Assembly (NCBI GenBank): GCA_965276785.1
Contig: OZ255629.1
Location: 496,001-560,000 of the forward strand
From: LMUY01 sp965276785
Lineage (GTDB): Bacteria; Pseudomonadota; Alphaproteobacteria; Acetobacterales; Acetobacteraceae
DNA length: 64,000 nucleotides
Reading direction: 5' to 3'
Shown: piece after piece, positions 33,034 through 41,298 of the stretch
Numbering within the stretch: position 1 is the first letter of the stretch
Layout of the letters: each line of letters opens with the position of its first letter
The notes under the pieces: model-generated
Seen by the model: the letters and a program-made list of their open reading frames with translations, nothing else
Databases searched by the model: none
What the model was told of the DNA's origin: nothing
Made by a program: the position numbers and the translations under genes

Positions 33034-33798
33034 ATGAGCCGCAGCCACGAGGCCGTTGTCACTGCGCAATATTCCAGTCAAGCCGCCACCTATGTCGCCA
33101 GCACCACCCATGCGGCGGGGGAGGACCTCGACCAGCTCGCCGCCTGGGCGCAGACCCATGCCGGCGGCCGCGCGCTGGACCTCGGCTGCGGCGGCGGCCA
33201 CGTCGCCTATCGCCTGGCGCCACACATGGCGGAGGTCACCGCCTACGACCTCACCCCCGCCATGCTCGACGCCGTCGGTGCCGAGGCGGACCGGCGCGGA
33301 TTGCGCAACATCCGCACCGAGCGGGGCGCCGCCGAGCGCCTCCCCTTCGCCGACGGCGCGTTCGACCTGGTGGCGAGCCGGTTCTCCGCCCACCATTGGC
33401 GGGACTTCGCCGCCGCCTTGCGCGAAACGAGGCGCGTGCTGGCGCCCTCCGGCCGGGCGTTGTTCATCGACACGGCCTCGCCGGGCTTGCCGCTGCTGGA
33501 CACCTTCCTCCAGGCCATCGAACTGCTGCGCGACCCGTCGCACGGCCGTAATTACAGCCCGGCGGAGTGGCTGGCGGCGCTGGCGGCGGCCCGGCTCACG
33601 CCCGTCTCGTTGGTGGCCCGGCGGTTGCGGCTGGATTTCGCAGCCTGGGTGTCGCGGATGAACACGCCGCCGGCCCATGTCGCGGCCATGCGCTCGCTGC
33701 AGTCCGGCGCGTCCGAGCCGGTGCAGGCCCATTTCGCCATCCAGCCGGACGGCAGCTTCACCCTAGACACGCTGGCCGTGGAAGTCACCGCCGCCTGA
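33034..33798 (+). CDS. Class I SAM-dependent methyltransferase (UbiE/Methyltransf_11 type)
   Basis: 254 aa from the ATG at 33034, with AGGA 8 nt upstream; an ATG three codons earlier is possible. SAM-binding motif I is RALDLGCGGGHVAYRL (residues ~45-60), then VTAYDLTPAML and FDLVASRFSAHHW. The fold is that of UbiE-like small-molecule methyltransferases. The long upstream open frame is antisense to the hydrolase gene and not coding. Substrate unknown. It converges on tpiA, 34 bp away. Confidence 0.9.
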   Translation: MSRSHEAVVTAQYSSQAATYVASTTHAAGEDLDQLAAWAQTHAGGRALDLGCGGGHVAYRLAPHMAEVTAYDLTPAMLDAVGAEADRRGLRNIRTERGAAERLPFADGAFDLVASRFSAHHWRDFAAALRETRRVLAPSGRALFIDTASPGLPLLDTFLQAIELLRDPSHGRNYSPAEWLAALAAARLTPVSLVARRLRLDFAAWVSRMNTPPAHVAAMRSLQSGASEPVQAHFAIQPDGSFTLDTLAVEVTAA

Positions 33799-33832
33799 CC
33801 GTGCCCCCACCGGACCGCGCCCCAGGGGGCGC

Positions 33833-34573
33833 CTATGCTCGCGCCGCGCGCGCGATGGCCAAAAACTCCGCTGCTACCAGGCTGGCGCCGCCGACCAGCG
33901 CACCGCCGACATCCGGCAGCGCGAGCAATGCTGCGGCATTGCCGGGTTTCACCGAGCCGCCATACAACACCCGCATTCCGGCGCCAGTCCGCGGATGGCG
34001 CCGGGTTAATTCGGCGCGGATGAAGCCATGCATCGCCTCGACATCGGCCTCCGTGGCGCTCTTTCCGGTGCCAATCGCCCAGATCGGCTCATACGCCACC
34101 ACGCCGGCAAATCCCTCCGGCAGGCTGCCCGCCAATTGGCACCCAACCACGTCGGTCTGGTGGCCAGCACTGCGTTGCGCGTCGGTTTCGCCCACGCATA
34201 CGATCGGCGTGAGCCCGGCCGCAATGGCTGCCACTACCTTGGTGTGCACCGCTTCGTCTGTTTCGCCATGCCCGGCGCGGCGCTCGGAATGGCCGAGAAT
34301 CACCCAGCTTGCCCCGGCGTCACGCAGCATGACCGCCGAAACGTCGCCGGTGTGGGCGCCGCTGGCCTCGGCGCGGCAATCCTGCCCGCCGGTCGCCACC
34401 GCGGAGCCGGCCAACAATCCGGCCACGGCGGCAAGCACGGTGGCGGGAGGACAGACCAGCAGGTCGCACCGCCCCGCGATACCCGGCGCTGCAGCCGCCA
34501 CCGCCTGCGCCAGCGCTGCCGCCTCACCCATCAGCCCGTTCATCTTCCAGTTGCCGGCAATCAATTGGTGCAT
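33833..34573 (-). CDS. tpiA: Triose-phosphate isomerase
   Basis: 246 aa from the ATG at 34573 (MHQLIAGNWKMNG). Active-site residues are all present: Asn and Lys in NWKMN, His in ILGHSERRAGH, Glu in YEPIWAIGTGKSA, and the phosphate loop YGGSVKPGNA. It interconverts glyceraldehyde-3-phosphate and dihydroxyacetone phosphate in the cytoplasm. The in-frame stretch upstream is not family sequence. It is divergent from ppiD, as in many alphaproteobacteria where tpiA lies near ppiD and the trp genes. Confidence 0.96.
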   Translation of the reverse strand: MHQLIAGNWKMNGLMGEAAALAQAVAAAAPGIAGRCDLLVCPPATVLAAVAGLLAGSAVATGGQDCRAEASGAHTGDVSAVMLRDAGASWVILGHSERRAGHGETDEAVHTKVVAAIAAGLTPIVCVGETDAQRSAGHQTDVVGCQLAGSLPEGFAGVVAYEPIWAIGTGKSATEADVEAMHGFIRAELTRRHPRTGAGMRVLYGGSVKPGNAAALLALPDVGGALVGGASLVAAEFLAIARAARA

Positions 34574-34695
34574 CGCAAAGACTCCCACGCCGGCCTGTAA
34601 CCAAGCCCGGCGGGGCTGGCAATGCGGCACCGGCCTCCGTATGGTTCGCCCCTTTTCGACGCTCCGCCCTGTTCGACGCTCCCAAGGGTCGCCCC

Positions 34696-36594
34696 ATGCT
34701 CGCCTCGCTCCGCCGTTTCGCCGCCACCTGGCCCGCCCGCGTGTTCTTCGTCGTCCTGGTGGGCGCGTTCGGCCTATGGGGCGTCTCCGGCGTGGTGCTC
34801 AACGGCTTTGGCAACGGGGACCCGAACGTGGTCGCGACCGTCGGCGGCAAGCCGATCGCGGCCAGCGAGCTGCAGGACGGCTCCCGGCGGATGCTGGCGC
34901 AGTACATGCGCGCCACCGGCACCACCACGCCGCCGGGCCCGGACATCCGGCAGGCCGTGGCACAGCAGGCGCTGCAGGAACTCACCATCCAGGCCGCAAT
35001 CGCCGGCGAGGTCGCCCGGCTGCACCTGGCTGTCACCGACGACGCCATCCGCCAGGCCACCTTCGACACCAAGGCGTTCCAGGGACCGAACGGCCGTTTC
35101 GATCGCGGCACCTTCAACGCCGTATTGCGCAACAACAACCTGACCGAGCAGCGCTACCTGGCCTTGCTGCGCAGCGATCTCGGCCAACGCGAGCTGATGG
35201 AGGCGGTGCGTGCCGGCGGCACTGCGTCGGACCTGCTGTCCCGCCGGGTGTTCGCGTTCCAAGGCGAGACCCGCACCGCCGACTTGGTGAGCCTGCCGTT
35301 CGCCGCCGCCACCGAGCCGCCCCCGCCCACCGATGAGCAGATCCAGCGCGAATACGACGACAACAGCACCGCCTACACCTTACCGGAAGAGCGCCGCATC
35401 AAGGCCGTGCTGCTCACGCCCGAAGGGGTCGCGCGCGATATCTCCGTCAGCGATGCCGACGCCCGCGCCTATTACGACAGCCACCCGGAGGAGTTCGGCG
35501 CCGCGGAAACCCGCTCGGTGCAGACCGTGGTGGCACCGACCGAGGACGCCGCCCGCAGCCTGGCGACGCAATGGATCACCGGCGCCGACTGGGCCGCGAT
35601 GCAGCAGGCGGCCAGCAGCGCCGGCGCGTCCGCGATCGAGCTGGATGACCAGACCGCGGCCAACTTCCCCTCGCCCGATTTGGCAAAGGCGGTGTTCGCC
35701 GCGCCCGCCGACGTGGTCACCGGCCCGGTTGCCAATGAGGGGGCCTGGGCCGTGTTCCGCGTCAGCAAGCTGCAGCCCAGCAGGGAGCAATCGTTCGAGG
35801 CCGTTGCAGCCGCAATCAAGCAAAAGGTGGCCCTGCAACAGGCCGCCGACGCCGTCTACGACCGCGCCAACAAGCTGCAGGACGCCTTGGCAGGCGGGGC
35901 CAAGCTGGACGAGCTGCCGGCCAGCCTCGGTCTGCTCGCCGTCACCGGCACGCTGGACGCTGGCGGCAATACCCCGGACGGCACCCCGGCGCCGATCCCA
36001 GGGCCGCCTGCCTTGCGCAAGGCAGTGATCGATCACGCCTTCGCCATTTCGCCCGGTGACCAGCCTACGCTCGAAGACGGGCCCGACAACACCTTCTACG
36101 CCGTCGCCGTGGACAGCGTTACGCCGCCGAAGCAGCAGCCGTTGGACGCAGTGCGGGACCGGGTGCGGGAGGACTGGCTGCGTGATGCACGCCGGCACGA
36201 GCAGGATGTTGCCGCCACCGGGCTGCTGACCGCTGTCAACGGGGGCAAAAGCCTGGCCGATGCCGCTGCGGCCGCCCAGGAGACGGTCACCCACAGCTCC
36301 CCGATCGGTCGCACCACCCCGCCGCCGGGCATTCCCAGCCAATTGGTGCAGCCGTTGTTCGCCACCGAGATCGGCCGTGCCACCATGGTGGAGTCGCCAA
36401 CCGGCTTCACCGTGGCCGTGCCCACCGCAGACACCAAGCCCGACCCGATGGCCAGCACCGCCGCCGTCGATCGCGTGCGCAGCCAATTGGCCACCTCGAT
36501 GAGCAATGACCTCGAAATCACCTATGCTACGGCGCTGCGTCAGAAGGCGAAGGTGACGGTGAACAGCAAGGCCGTGACCGAGCTTAGCCAATGA
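34696..36594 (+). CDS. ppiD: Peptidyl-prolyl isomerase, PpiD/SurA-like periplasmic chaperone
   Basis: 632 aa. An N-terminal membrane anchor (VFFVVLVGAFGLWGVSGVVL) is followed by a SurA_N-type chaperone region (residues ~35-170, FGNGDPNVVATVGGKPIAAS) and a central parvulin-like domain. A second, diverged half follows. It helps fold outer-membrane or periplasmic proteins at the inner membrane. Length matches PpiD. It overlaps trpE by 4 bp (ATGA), a classical alphaproteobacterial arrangement of ppiD upstream of trpE. Confidence 0.9.
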   Translation: MLASLRRFAATWPARVFFVVLVGAFGLWGVSGVVLNGFGNGDPNVVATVGGKPIAASELQDGSRRMLAQYMRATGTTTPPGPDIRQAVAQQALQELTIQAAIAGEVARLHLAVTDDAIRQATFDTKAFQGPNGRFDRGTFNAVLRNNNLTEQRYLALLRSDLGQRELMEAVRAGGTASDLLSRRVFAFQGETRTADLVSLPFAAATEPPPPTDEQIQREYDDNSTAYTLPEERRIKAVLLTPEGVARDISVSDADARAYYDSHPEEFGAAETRSVQTVVAPTEDAARSLATQWITGADWAAMQQAASSAGASAIELDDQTAANFPSPDLAKAVFAAPADVVTGPVANEGAWAVFRVSKLQPSREQSFEAVAAAIKQKVALQQAADAVYDRANKLQDALAGGAKLDELPASLGLLAVTGTLDAGGNTPDGTPAPIPGPPALRKAVIDHAFAISPGDQPTLEDGPDNTFYAVAVDSVTPPKQQPLDAVRDRVREDWLRDARRHEQDVAATGLLTAVNGGKSLADAAAAAQETVTHSSPIGRTTPPPGIPSQLVQPLFATEIGRATMVESPTGFTVAVPTADTKPDPMASTAAVDRVRSQLATSMSNDLEITYATALRQKAKVTVNSKAVTELSQ

Positions 36595-38081
36595 CGCCCG
36601 ATTTCGCGGCCGCATACGCCGCCGGGCAGGGCAGCCTGGTCGCCACGTCGGACGTAGCCGACCTGCAGACGCCGGTCGCCGTTTTCCTCAAGCTGGCGCA
36701 CGGCCAGCCGCATTCCTTTCTGCTGGAGAGCGTGGAGGGCGGTGCTGCGCGCGGCCGCTACTCCATCGTCGGCATGGCGCCGGATTTGATCTGGCGCTGT
36801 CACGCCGGCCGCGCCGAAGTGAACCGCAACGCGCTGGCCGCCCCGCACGCCTTTGTGGGCGAGGACCGCCCGGCCTTGGACAGCCTGCGCGCGGTGATCG
36901 CCGAGTCCCGCATGGCCGTCCCTGCCGGCGTGCCGCCCATGTGCGGCGGCCTGTTCGGCTACCTGGGTTACGACATGGTGCGGTTGATGGAGCGCTTGCC
37001 CGCCAAGAACGCCGACACGCTGGGCCTGCCCGACGCGATCCTGACCCGGCCCACCTTGTTCGCCGTGTTCGACACGGTAAAGGACGAGCTCACCCTCGCC
37101 ACCCCGGTCCGGCCGGCCGAAGGCGTCTCGGCCGAGGAGGCTTGGGCCGACGCGCAGGCGCGCATCGCCGACGCCCAGGCGGCACTCGCCCGCCCGCTGC
37201 CGCGGGCCGCCCCGCCGGTGGCGCTGCCGCCGCCCGAGCCGGTGGCGAACATGCCGCGCGCGCAATTCGAGGCCATGGTGTCGCGGATGAAGCAGTACAT
37301 CGTCGCGGGCGACATCTTCCAGGCGGTGCCGTCGCAACGCTTTGCCGCACCCTTCGCCCTGCCGCCGTTCGCGCTCTACCGGGCGCTGCGCCGCATCAAT
37401 CCGGCGCCGTTCCTGTTCTTCCTCGATATGGGCGGCTTCTGCATCGTCGGCAGCAGCCCGGAAATCTTGGTCCGCCTGCGCGACAACACCGTCACCATCC
37501 GCCCCCTCGCCGGCACCCGCCCCCGCGGCGTCACGCCCGACGAGGATGCCGCCTTGGAGGCCGAGCTGCTCGCCGACCCGAAGGAGCGCGCCGAGCACCT
37601 GATGCTGCTCGACCTCGGCCGCAACGACGTCGGCCGCGTGTCGGCGCTTGGCACGGTGCGGGTGACGGAGAGCTTCGCCATTGAGCGGTTCAGCCACGTG
37701 ATGCACATTTCGTCCAACGTGCAAGGCCGCTTGGGCGACGGGCTGGACGCGGTGGATGCGCTGGTCGCCGGTTTCCCCGCCGGCACCCTCACCGGGGCGC
37801 CGAAAATTCGCGCCATGGAGATCATTGAGGAGCTGGAGCCGGTCCGTCGCGGGTTGTATGGCGGCTGCATCGGCTACTTCGCCGCCGACGGCACCATGGA
37901 CACCTGCATCGGCCTGCGCACCGCTGTGGTGAAGGACGGCGTCATGCACGTGCAGGCCGGCGGCGGCGTGGTGGCCGACAGCACGCCGGAAGCCGAATAC
38001 GAGGAAAGCCGCCAAAAGGCCCGCGCGCTATTCAGGGCAGCCGAAGAAGCCGTTCGCTTCGCCGCGGTGGGACGCTCGTAG
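36591..38081 (+). CDS. trpE: Anthranilate synthase component I
   Basis: 496 aa. The feedback-binding LLES motif is at FLLESVEGG. The chorismate-binding domain has IRPLAGTRPRGVTPDED, AEHLMLLDLGRNDVGRVSAL and GTLTGAPKIRAMEIIEELEP. The enzyme makes anthranilate from chorismate with glutamine or ammonia, the first step of tryptophan synthesis. The start overlaps ppiD. A trpG (glutaminase) gene usually follows in this order, but here the next gene is an antisense kinase and a palindrome, so TrpG must be unlinked. Confidence 0.95.
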   Translation: MTPDFAAAYAAGQGSLVATSDVADLQTPVAVFLKLAHGQPHSFLLESVEGGAARGRYSIVGMAPDLIWRCHAGRAEVNRNALAAPHAFVGEDRPALDSLRAVIAESRMAVPAGVPPMCGGLFGYLGYDMVRLMERLPAKNADTLGLPDAILTRPTLFAVFDTVKDELTLATPVRPAEGVSAEEAWADAQARIADAQAALARPLPRAAPPVALPPPEPVANMPRAQFEAMVSRMKQYIVAGDIFQAVPSQRFAAPFALPPFALYRALRRINPAPFLFFLDMGGFCIVGSSPEILVRLRDNTVTIRPLAGTRPRGVTPDEDAALEAELLADPKERAEHLMLLDLGRNDVGRVSALGTVRVTESFAIERFSHVMHISSNVQGRLGDGLDAVDALVAGFPAGTLTGAPKIRAMEIIEELEPVRRGLYGGCIGYFAADGTMDTCIGLRTAVVKDGVMHVQAGGGVVADSTPEAEYEESRQKARALFRAAEEAVRFAAVGRS

Positions 38082-38110
38082 AATGGGTAAGCGCAGCGCC
38101 ACCCATCATC
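38079..38110. repeat. Palindromic repeat at the end of trpE
   Basis: TAGAATGGGTAAGCGCAGCG continues into CCACCCATCATCC. ATGGGT and ACCCAT are inverted arms, with the GCGCAGCGC core between. The repeat begins at the trpE stop codon. It is of the same general ATGGGT...ACCCAT type as 28928-28981 and ends where the minus-strand kinase gene ends, so it could serve as a bidirectional transcript end. Confidence 0.6.
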
Positions 38111-38921
38111 CCAAGCCCGCAGCCGCCGTTTCGGCGATCGTTAGCGTCGTTCTGGTTCGATCGGAGTCAGCAATGCTCCATGAAGCTGAAAGTCCCATGA
38201 CTGCCAGTATCCAACGCAGCAATCGTTCCGGATGCAGCGTTGCCCGCGCGGACACCAGCGACACTTGGCGATCAAAACGCCCTGGCTGAAGTGCGGTATT
38301 ATCGTCCGGGTTGCGAAAGAGATTGGCGTAGTCGTAGCCGCGCTCACCCCAAAGGCCCTTCGGGTCAATGGCTCGCCATCCATCTGTCTGGAAGTCCAGG
38401 ATGTTGTCATGGTGGATATCGCCATGCAGCGCCACGATCTCCCGCTGTCCGGTCATTAAATCCCGCGCGGCCCGCCAAGCCGTATCAAAGAGACCGCCGT
38501 GCAAGGCGGCTGCTTGCTGCAGTTCAACGAACCACACGCTCAGCGGCACCAGAGTTGGTAGCGGCGCTGGGCGTGGCGCGTGAAGCGCAGCAACCACGTC
38601 GCAAATGACCTCGCTCGCCTGCAAATCGAGCCCGCCACGTGCCAGGGCTGACAACGACCGTGATCCACCAGCCCACTCCAGGAGAACTGCTTCGCTATCA
38701 TGAACAAGCACCCGGGCTGCGCCGAAGCCAGCCCACCAGGCCATCAACGCACCTCCTGCTTTCTCCTCGTCCACAACCGCAACCTTAAGCATAGCCCGTT
38801 CACCATTGTAGCGGACCGGCAGCAAGCGGCTGCTTTGCGTCACCAAAGGCTTTCCCTCTGGCGTTAACCGCCAGAGACGGAGATACCGATCAAACCCGAT
38901 CGGGAGTTGAGTGCCGGACAT
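38106..38921 (-). CDS. Aminoglycoside phosphotransferase family protein, APH(6)/StrB-like
   Basis: 271 aa. Kinase-like fold with the Brenner-type catalytic motif ALHGDIHHDNILDF (Asp and Asn) and the metal-site IDPKGLWGERGYD. Upstream, AMLKVAVVDEEKAGG holds the ATP lysine. The layout is that of streptomycin 6-phosphotransferase APH(6). It might phosphorylate an aminoglycoside or an endogenous sugar; resistance is not shown by sequence alone. It lies convergent to trpE and apart from the carotenoid block. Confidence 0.88.
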   Translation of the reverse strand: MSGTQLPIGFDRYLRLWRLTPEGKPLVTQSSRLLPVRYNGERAMLKVAVVDEEKAGGALMAWWAGFGAARVLVHDSEAVLLEWAGGSRSLSALARGGLDLQASEVICDVVAALHAPRPAPLPTLVPLSVWFVELQQAAALHGGLFDTAWRAARDLMTGQREIVALHGDIHHDNILDFQTDGWRAIDPKGLWGERGYDYANLFRNPDDNTALQPGRFDRQVSLVSARATLHPERLLRWILAVMGLSASWSIADSDRTRTTLTIAETAAAGLG

Positions 38922-38966
38922 AAGCGCGACTTGGTCGGGACCTGATTGGTTGAACGCTCGCTTAGC

Positions 38967-39410
38967 CTACTTGAAATACCTCAGCGAAAACGAAATCTGC
39001 CCGCCCCCGGGGCCTAACGCAAACGCCGCCGCATCAAAACTGGGCGGCCCGAAGCGCATCGGCGCGTCGTTGGAAAACCCGATTCCCTCCGTTGGCACCC
39101 CGAACAGGCTTCGGTCAATCCTGCCGTTTTCGTTTTCGTCCTGGTACGCCTGCGCCGCGTAGGTGCCCGGCGGGACGCCGGTGATGCGCACCGTTACCGA
39201 CCCCATGGTCGCCGGCGCCCGCCCTTTGTAGCGGCAGGTGGGCTGCAGGAACGCCGCCCGGTCGCACACCGCCACCAGCACGTGCCCGGCAGCCGAGCGG
39301 ACCCCGGTCACCGTGACCTCCAACACTCCGGGCTCGGCGGCGGCGGGTACGGCGGCCAGCATCGCCAGCGCCCACCAGCCTATTGCGCGGGGTATGCGCG
39401 GCCCCGCCAC
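38967..39410 (-). CDS. DUF2141 family secreted protein
   Basis: 147 aa from a GTG at 39410, giving the signal peptide MAGPRIPRAIGWWALAMLAA and cleavage near AAA-EPG. The DUF2141 core follows: LEVTVTGVRSAAGHVLVAVC, then YAAQAYQDENENGRIDRSLF, GVPTEGIGFSND and a C-terminal ISFSLRYF. The family is secreted, of unknown function, and often found beside carotenoid genes. The 5' end overlaps the glycosyltransferase gene by 31 bp, indicating coupling. Confidence 0.86.
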   Translation of the reverse strand: MAGPRIPRAIGWWALAMLAAVPAAAEPGVLEVTVTGVRSAAGHVLVAVCDRAAFLQPTCRYKGRAPATMGSVTVRITGVPPGTYAAQAYQDENENGRIDRSLFGVPTEGIGFSNDAPMRFGPPSFDAAAFALGPGGGQISFSLRYFK

Positions 39411-40474
39411 GTTGCCGGGCGGCCCCGCAACGCTCGCAGCAAGGCCGCCCACTGCACCACCAGCAGCGCCGCCACGCCGAACGGGTGCAGCAGCGCGCTC
39501 AACTCCGGCTGCCGGAAGCGCGCCGCCAGCACCAGTCGCAGCCCGACCGACAGCACCAGCGCCGTGACCGAGGCCGTGCTGGGTGCCACCAGCACCAGCA
39601 CCAGCGGCAGCACATGCCCCCCGCCCAGCAAAGCCGTCCAAATCAAGATGGCGCCGGGCTTGGCCATGCCCTCGGTGGCGTTCTTGCCGAGCCCCTCCCA
39701 GAGCTGCGCGGCCGAAGAATACATCCGGCATTCGGCGAACCGGGTGGCATCGAACAGACCGGTCATCTCTCCCGCACGCCGGAACGCCCGCGGCAAGGTA
39801 ATCCCATCGTGCAAGGAGGCGCAGATGGCGCCATGTCCCCCCGCCTGGCGATAGGCGGCCCGGCGCGCGATGAACAACTGCCCGCAGCCGGCGCCGAGGC
39901 CCGGGGCCGCCCTCCGCCGCGCGAGCGCCATCGGCAGATAGCCCAGCAGCAAGAAGTGGATCAGCGGGAGCACGAGCTGTTCCGACCAGCTCTGCACCAC
40001 CTGGTGCGGAAAACCGCTCGCCAAGCCCACCGGGTTGCGCTGCATGAACCCCAGCATGCGAACCAGCGCGTCCGGCGCCAGCCGCACATCCGCGTCGACG
40101 AACACCAGCATCTCGTTCAACGCCACATCCGCCAGCGCCGCACAAGCGTGCTGCTTGCCCGACCAGCCCGGCGGCAGCGCTCGCCCGGTCAGCACCCGCA
40201 AGCGCGGGTCGGCGATGCCGGCCAGCAGCGCCGCCGTGCCGTCGGTGGAGTTGTCGTCCAACACAACCATCTCCAACGCCACATCCTGGCTGGCCAGCAC
40301 GGCTTGCACTGCCGGCACGATGTTGGCGGCCTCGTTGCGCGCCGGGATCAGCACCGAGACCGGCGGAGGGTTTATCGCCGGCTTGGGGGTGCGATACAGC
40401 GGCAGGTTGGAGAGGGCGAGCAATACGGGGAGCAGGGCCAATGCCAGCGCAGCCAAGCTCAGCGTCGTGATCAC
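39380..40474 (-). CDS. Family 2 glycosyltransferase (carotenoid/hopanoid type)
   Basis: 364 aa from the GTG at 40474, which overlaps the acyltransferase stop (GTGA); an ATG at 40537 adds 21 unlikely residues. GT2 motifs: SVLIPARNEAANIVPAVQAV, DDNSTDGTAAL and VFVDADVRLAPDALV. Membrane helices at both ends suggest an inner-membrane enzyme. It resembles CrtQ-like enzymes that attach glucose to a carotenoid acid. It lies in the block with two CrtI-type genes and an acyltransferase, so glycosylation of a C30 carotenoic acid is plausible. Confidence 0.86.
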   Translation of the reverse strand: MITTLSLAALALALLPVLLALSNLPLYRTPKPAINPPPVSVLIPARNEAANIVPAVQAVLASQDVALEMVVLDDNSTDGTAALLAGIADPRLRVLTGRALPPGWSGKQHACAALADVALNEMLVFVDADVRLAPDALVRMLGFMQRNPVGLASGFPHQVVQSWSEQLVLPLIHFLLLGYLPMALARRRAAPGLGAGCGQLFIARRAAYRQAGGHGAICASLHDGITLPRAFRRAGEMTGLFDATRFAECRMYSSAAQLWEGLGKNATEGMAKPGAILIWTALLGGGHVLPLVLVLVAPSTASVTALVLSVGLRLVLAARFRQPELSALLHPFGVAALLVVQWAALLRALRGRPATWRGRAYPAQ

Positions 40475-41265
40475 AGCTCGCCGCCATGGCTCGGGTCGAA
40501 GCGCCGCCCACGTGCGGTTGAGCGCAGCCAGCGCCACGAATCGTAGAGGCCGCCCACGCCGGCGCCGCCGCGCAGCAAGGGTTCGAACAGCGCCGGGTTG
40601 CGGGTCGCCGACTCGTCGGCCAAGGTGTCCATCGTCCGGGTCAAGCCTTGCTCCAGCCGATCCGTCCAGGCGCCGGCGCCGGTCAGCATGTTGGTTTGCA
40701 GCGGCTCACCGAACCGAAGCAGCGCTTCCGGGCTGCTCTCGTTCCAGAACGTGTATTCGATGGCCAGCGGCAGGATGGTGGCATCCGGCACACGCCGGGC
40801 CAGATGCGCCAGTCCGGGCCGCAGCCGAACCGGGCGCGGCCGCGGGTCGGTGAAGGCGCCTTCCGCGGTGATCCACATCATCGCGCCCGGCCGCGCCAGC
40901 ACCGCGAGCGAGGTGCGCAGGAAGATGGCAGCCCCGCGCTTGTCGTCGAGCGGCACGCCGAACACTCCCATGCGCTCCAGCACGCGATACCGTCCCAGCG
41001 CCGCCGAATCCATCGGCCCGAACCCGGCCCGGCCGCGGAACAGCATATCGCACAGCAGGATGTAGACCGCCGGGTCCCACCAGGAGGGGTGGTTGGAATA
41101 CACGATCAGGGGGCGGTTGGCCGGGATGCGGGGGATCCCGGTGCGCGACAGGCGGACGGCGTGAAAATTCCGGCTGATGTACCAGCGCAAGTAAAGCGCA
41201 AACAGACGGAACAGCGGCTCCGACCGCCGCGCCAGGATACGCTCGGGGTCGAACCGGTCAGACAC
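40471..41265 (-). CDS. PlsC-like lysophospholipid/carotenoid acyltransferase
   Basis: 264 aa. The acyltransferase block I NHX4D is at YSNHPSWWDPAVY, followed by block II-III style sequence (AGFGPMDSAALGR and MMWITAEGAFTD, with ITAEG in place of the usual FPEGTRS). PlsC family enzymes transfer acyl groups to a lipid hydroxyl. In this gene order it probably esterifies the sugar of a carotenoid glucoside, replacing the Staphylococcus CrtO. Start at 41265; the next upstream gene ends 33 bp away. Confidence 0.88.
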   Translation of the reverse strand: MSDRFDPERILARRSEPLFRLFALYLRWYISRNFHAVRLSRTGIPRIPANRPLIVYSNHPSWWDPAVYILLCDMLFRGRAGFGPMDSAALGRYRVLERMGVFGVPLDDKRGAAIFLRTSLAVLARPGAMMWITAEGAFTDPRPRPVRLRPGLAHLARRVPDATILPLAIEYTFWNESSPEALLRFGEPLQTNMLTGAGAWTDRLEQGLTRTMDTLADESATRNPALFEPLLRGGAGVGGLYDSWRWLRSTARGRRFDPSHGGEL

Positions 41266-41298
41266 GGCGCTGCCCCAGCGCTCGCAAATGCCTGCAAC

